NCBI GenBank assembly: GCA_002492075.1
Contig: DKXD01000142.1
Location: forward strand, 8,921 to 16,882
Length of the DNA stretch: 7,962 nt
Origin: Ruminococcaceae bacterium UBA7135
GTDB lineage: Bacteria > Bacillota > Clostridia > Oscillospirales > Ruminococcaceae
Direction of reading: 5' to 3'
Shown: positions 6,429-7,962 of the stretch, piece after piece
Layout of the letters: each line of letters starts with the position of its first letter
Position numbering within the stretch: position 1 is the first letter of the stretch
Position numbers and translations under genes: made by a program
Notes under the pieces: generated by a model
Database searches by the model: none
Seen by the model: the letters and a program-made list of their open reading frames with translations, nothing else
What the model was told of the DNA's origin: nothing

Positions 6429-6441
6429 TCACGCAGCGTGA
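6429..6441. promoter_or_regulatory. Palindrome TCACGC-A-GCGTGA, possible operator
   Basis: A perfect 13-bp palindrome with 6-bp arms lies in the gap after the phosphodiesterase gene. A third copy of the half-site, TCACGC, lies at 6497-6502, closer to the tetR promoter (the 8-bp form GCGTGAAA at 6436-6443 matches TTTCACGC at 6495-6502 in inverse). It could be a binding site for the downstream TetR-family protein. It could also be a weak hairpin at the end of the upstream operon, but no U tract follows it directly. Confidence 0.35.
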
Positions 6442-6541
6442 AATTGAACGATTTCCCCCGCCGCATTTTGCAAATAACGCAGATTTTTTGAACTTTTCAC
6501 GCCGAAAAAGCCTCGATTCACAAAAAATTCCCAAAATGCTC

Positions 6542-6569
6542 TTGAAAAAACTCCAAATAGTTATATAAT
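6542..6569 (+). promoter_or_regulatory. Sigma-A promoter of the tetR-family gene
   Basis: TTGAAA (6542-6547), a 16-bp spacer and TATAAT (6564-6569). Transcription should begin near 6576, giving a leader of about 74 nt. Confidence 0.7.
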
Positions 6570-6649
6570 ATTGTATAGGCGAATTACATATCAATTCCAC
6601 GCCAAACATCACACTAAAAACGCCTTAACTTACAAAGGAAGGTATATCA

Positions 6650-7255
6650 ATGAGCGATACCAGACAAAAAATAATATCCGCCGCTATAACGGCGGTGCGT
6701 CAGTATGGGATAGAGGGCGTTCGCATACAGAATATCAGCAAGCTTGCCGATATCACTCCCGGAGCCGTCTACCGCCATTTCAAGGGCAAAGAGGAGCTTT
6801 TGACAGAATGTTTTATCTATGTAGACAAGCAAGCCGCGAAGCTTTTCGATCATATAGTATTAAACCCGCTGACGATAGTCACGAACCCGCAAAAAGCGAT
6901 ACACAAGCTGTGGTCGCCGTACTTTCGCTTCTGGGTAACTCACCCGGACGAAACGGTATTCTATCACAGATTTCGCGACAGCGCGTTTTTCAGCGAGTTC
7001 GATAAGAAACGTGACGTGAGTTATTTCAGCAATTTTATCAAAATGGTTCATGCTTTCAAGAATATTTTCCCGGGACTTGTTAAGATAAATCAAGATATTC
7101 TGTGGCTTCATGTGCTGACTGCCACGGTGCTGTACGCCAAGTACGTCGTAAACGGCGTGCTGCCCGATAACAAGGAAACCGAGGACACCGTGTTCCAGCT
7201 ATTGATGACGGGGATTGACGGGTATTTGCATATGCCGCCGAAAAAGAAAAAATAA
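6650..7255 (+). CDS. TetR/AcrR-family transcriptional regulator
   Basis: 201 residues, the usual TetR length. The N-terminal DNA-binding domain has the family pattern: helix 1 TRQKIISAAITAVRQYG (4-20), then the helix-turn-helix IQNISKLADITPGAVYRHF (26-44) and KGKEELL. The rest (about 55-195) is a helical ligand-binding and dimer region of undetermined specificity, with a WVTHPDETVFYHRFRDSAFF stretch at 95-114. It ends in an unusual lysine tail (KKKK). The ATG has AAGGAAGG (6635-6642) at 7 nt. It has its own promoter and terminator and so is a single-gene unit; self-repression is common in the family. Its target is unknown, with the neighbouring c-di-GMP operon and its own promoter the nearest candidates. 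Confidence 0.93.
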   Translation: MSDTRQKIISAAITAVRQYGIEGVRIQNISKLADITPGAVYRHFKGKEELLTECFIYVDKQAAKLFDHIVLNPLTIVTNPQKAIHKLWSPYFRFWVTHPDETVFYHRFRDSAFFSEFDKKRDVSYFSNFIKMVHAFKNIFPGLVKINQDILWLHVLTATVLYAKYVVNGVLPDNKETEDTVFQLLMTGIDGYLHMPPKKKK

Positions 7256-7260
7256 CATCG

Positions 7261-7287
7261 GCGCTCTCCGCGTGGGGGAGCGCTTTT
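7261..7287 (+). terminator. Intrinsic terminator of the tetR-family gene
   Basis: GCGCTCTCC (7261-7269) pairs with GGGGAGCGC (7275-7283) over nine pairs with one G-U, around a 5-nt loop, and is followed by TTTT (7284-7287). It begins 5 nt past the stop codon. Confidence 0.85.
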
Positions 7288-7395
7288 CGCGTTCCCCGCT
7301 GCGGCAGGACGCGCCTCTATGGAAAATCTATAAAGGAAAATGCATAAAATGTACAACTTTTACAATTGTTTCGAGAAATGACCGCGGCGGGTAGT

Positions 7396-7421
7396 TTATC
7401 GGTTGACAAAGAAATCGATAA
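7396..7421. promoter_or_regulatory. Inverted repeat around the -35 box, possible operator
   Basis: TTATCG (7396-7401) and CGATAA (7416-7421) are perfect inverse copies 14 bp apart, flanking the TTGACA of the strong promoter. A dimeric repressor bound to both would cover the -35. The 6-bp arms are short enough to arise by chance. Confidence 0.35.
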
Positions 7422-7431
7422 GTGATATAAT
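7403..7431 (+). promoter_or_regulatory. Perfect consensus sigma-A promoter with extended -10
   Basis: TTGACA (7403-7408), exactly 17 bp, then TATAAT (7426-7431), with TG at 7423-7424. Both hexamers match consensus fully. Transcription should start near 7438, about 48 nt before the GTG of the small HTH gene. Confidence 0.92.
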
Positions 7432-7485
7432 TAAAATGACAGAGTATAGTAATGTGTTAATATACACGAAAGGAAGATAAAGACT

Positions 7486-7815
7486 GTGCGAACAAAAATG
7501 CCGAACAATCTTTCAAACAAAAACGGCTTAGAATGTGCTGTTTCTCCCGAGAAATTGAATATGGCGATAAAAAACGCGCACAGACTGCACATATCCCCGA
7601 TGATCATCCAAAAAGCCGACGCCGTTTTTGTATGCATAGACGGCGCAGCGCTTGAAAAGCTTACTGCGAAATGCTATGACATCGAGCTTGAGATATTTAA
7701 GCTGCTGATGTCCGGCTGCAATCAAACAGAAATAGCACGGCAGATAGGTATGTCGCAAAGCAACGTTTCCAGGAAGATCACCAAAATGAAGAAAATTTTG
7801 TTTCAAAGTGAATAA
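7486..7815 (+). CDS. Small helix-turn-helix protein, sigma-70 region 4-like
   Basis: 109 residues. The C-terminal part (about 64-106) is a helix-turn-helix: DIELEIFKLLMSGCNQTEIA then RQIGMSQSNVSRKITKMKKI. The SQxxVSR recognition helix recalls region 4.2 of sporulation-type sigma factors, and the first half matches their region 4.1 spacing. No region 2 is present, so it cannot be a complete sigma factor. The N-terminal 60 residues are not recognised and have no signal or membrane segment. The GTG start at 7486 has AAGGAAG (7470-7476) 9 nt upstream. The next ATG, at 7498, is too far from that site. It stands alone, between a perfect consensus promoter and a strong terminator. It may be a repressor, an autoregulator or a sigma-like accessory factor; homology would have to settle which. 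Confidence 0.8.
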   Translation: MRTKMPNNLSNKNGLECAVSPEKLNMAIKNAHRLHISPMIIQKADAVFVCIDGAALEKLTAKCYDIELEIFKLLMSGCNQTEIARQIGMSQSNVSRKITKMKKILFQSE

Positions 7816-7848
7816 ACATTTACTTACTTCAAAAGTGTAACATAGTTC

Positions 7849-7861
7849 GGGGCAAAGCCCC
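7849..7861 (+). other. Small hairpin GGGGC-AAA-GCCCC
   Basis: Perfect 5-bp GC stem with a 3-nt loop, directly before the main terminator stem and 33 nt after the stop codon. It could strengthen termination or protect the transcript end. Confidence 0.5.
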
Positions 7862-7909
7862 AAAAGAGCCGCGGCTTTACCGAAAACAGGTCAAGCCGCG
7901 GCTCTTTTT
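7862..7909. terminator. Strong terminator, likely bidirectional
   Basis: Positions 7862-7877 (AAAAGAGCCGCGGCTT) are perfectly complementary to 7893-7908, a 16-bp stem around a 15-nt loop that can itself add three pairs (ACC/GGT). The arm ends give an A tract on the left and five Ts on the right (7905-7909), so it should end the HTH transcript rightward and also stop leftward transcription entering from the right. Confidence 0.92.
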
Positions 7910-7962
7910 GTGAGCGAATACCGCCGCTCCCATAGGTACATGAACAAACACGGCGTAAAATT
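7910..7962. other. Terminal 53 bases, no gene supported
   Basis: An ATG at 7940 opens a frame to the window end but has no ribosome site in front of it. Minus-strand frames are open here only as short fragments that would have to run into the terminator. Nothing can be called. Confidence 0.4.

Noticed and set aside
6393..6500. Intrinsic terminator for the PocR/EAL operon
   Set aside because: The hairpin at 6429-6441 has no following U tract, and T runs near 6484-6489 are not preceded by a solid GC stem.
7340..7381. 13-codon open frame (MHKMYNFYNCFEK) before the strong promoter
   Set aside because: It is very short, its purine-rich site is only 2 nt from the ATG, and it lies between a terminator and the next promoter.

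Overview
The window looks like chromosome of a Gram-positive, Clostridia-type bacterium (Firmicutes), possibly of the Ruminococcaceae/Oscillospiraceae kind. The support is indirect: AGGAGG-like ribosome binding sites before every gene, sigma-A promoters with 16-17 bp spacers and TATAAT boxes, frequent ATA isoleucine codons, GTG starts, and an ECF vitamin-transport module of Firmicutes type. No rRNA, tRNA, CRISPR array, insertion sequence or phage gene was seen. The genus assignment is inference.

Left part (1-3144, minus strand): an operon reads leftward from a near-consensus promoter at 3116-3144. It encodes a 155-residue acidic protein of unknown function, then a single-chain double ATPase in which the EcfA1-like and EcfA2-like halves of the energy-coupling factor are fused, then EcfT, which runs off the left edge. 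Together these form the energising module of an ECF transporter for vitamins or other micronutrients. No substrate-binding S component is in view. A 72-nt sequence able to fold as a three-way junction lies between the ATPase and ecfT genes.

Middle (3145-6392, plus strand): divergent from the ecf operon, an extended -10 promoter (3273-3301) and a leader of about 130 nt precede a two-gene signalling operon. Gene 1 has a PocR ligand-sensing domain fused to a histidine-kinase-like body that has lost the phospho-accepting His and the ATP-binding boxes. Gene 2, 12 nt downstream, has a GAF-like N-terminus, a degenerate GGDEF domain (GGDNF) and an EAL domain with its metal and catalytic residues intact, so it is predicted to degrade c-di-GMP. 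The pair suggests a small-molecule signal, sensed without phosphotransfer, that adjusts c-di-GMP turnover. This is the most interesting system in the window.

Right part (6393-7962, plus strand): a TetR-family regulator with its own promoter and a clean intrinsic terminator. It is followed by a 109-residue protein carrying a sigma-70 region 4-like helix-turn-helix, driven by a perfect consensus promoter (TTGACA, 17 bp, extended TATAAT). That gene ends before a 16-bp terminator stem flanked by A and T tracts, which could work in both directions. The final 50 bases hold no gene that can be supported.
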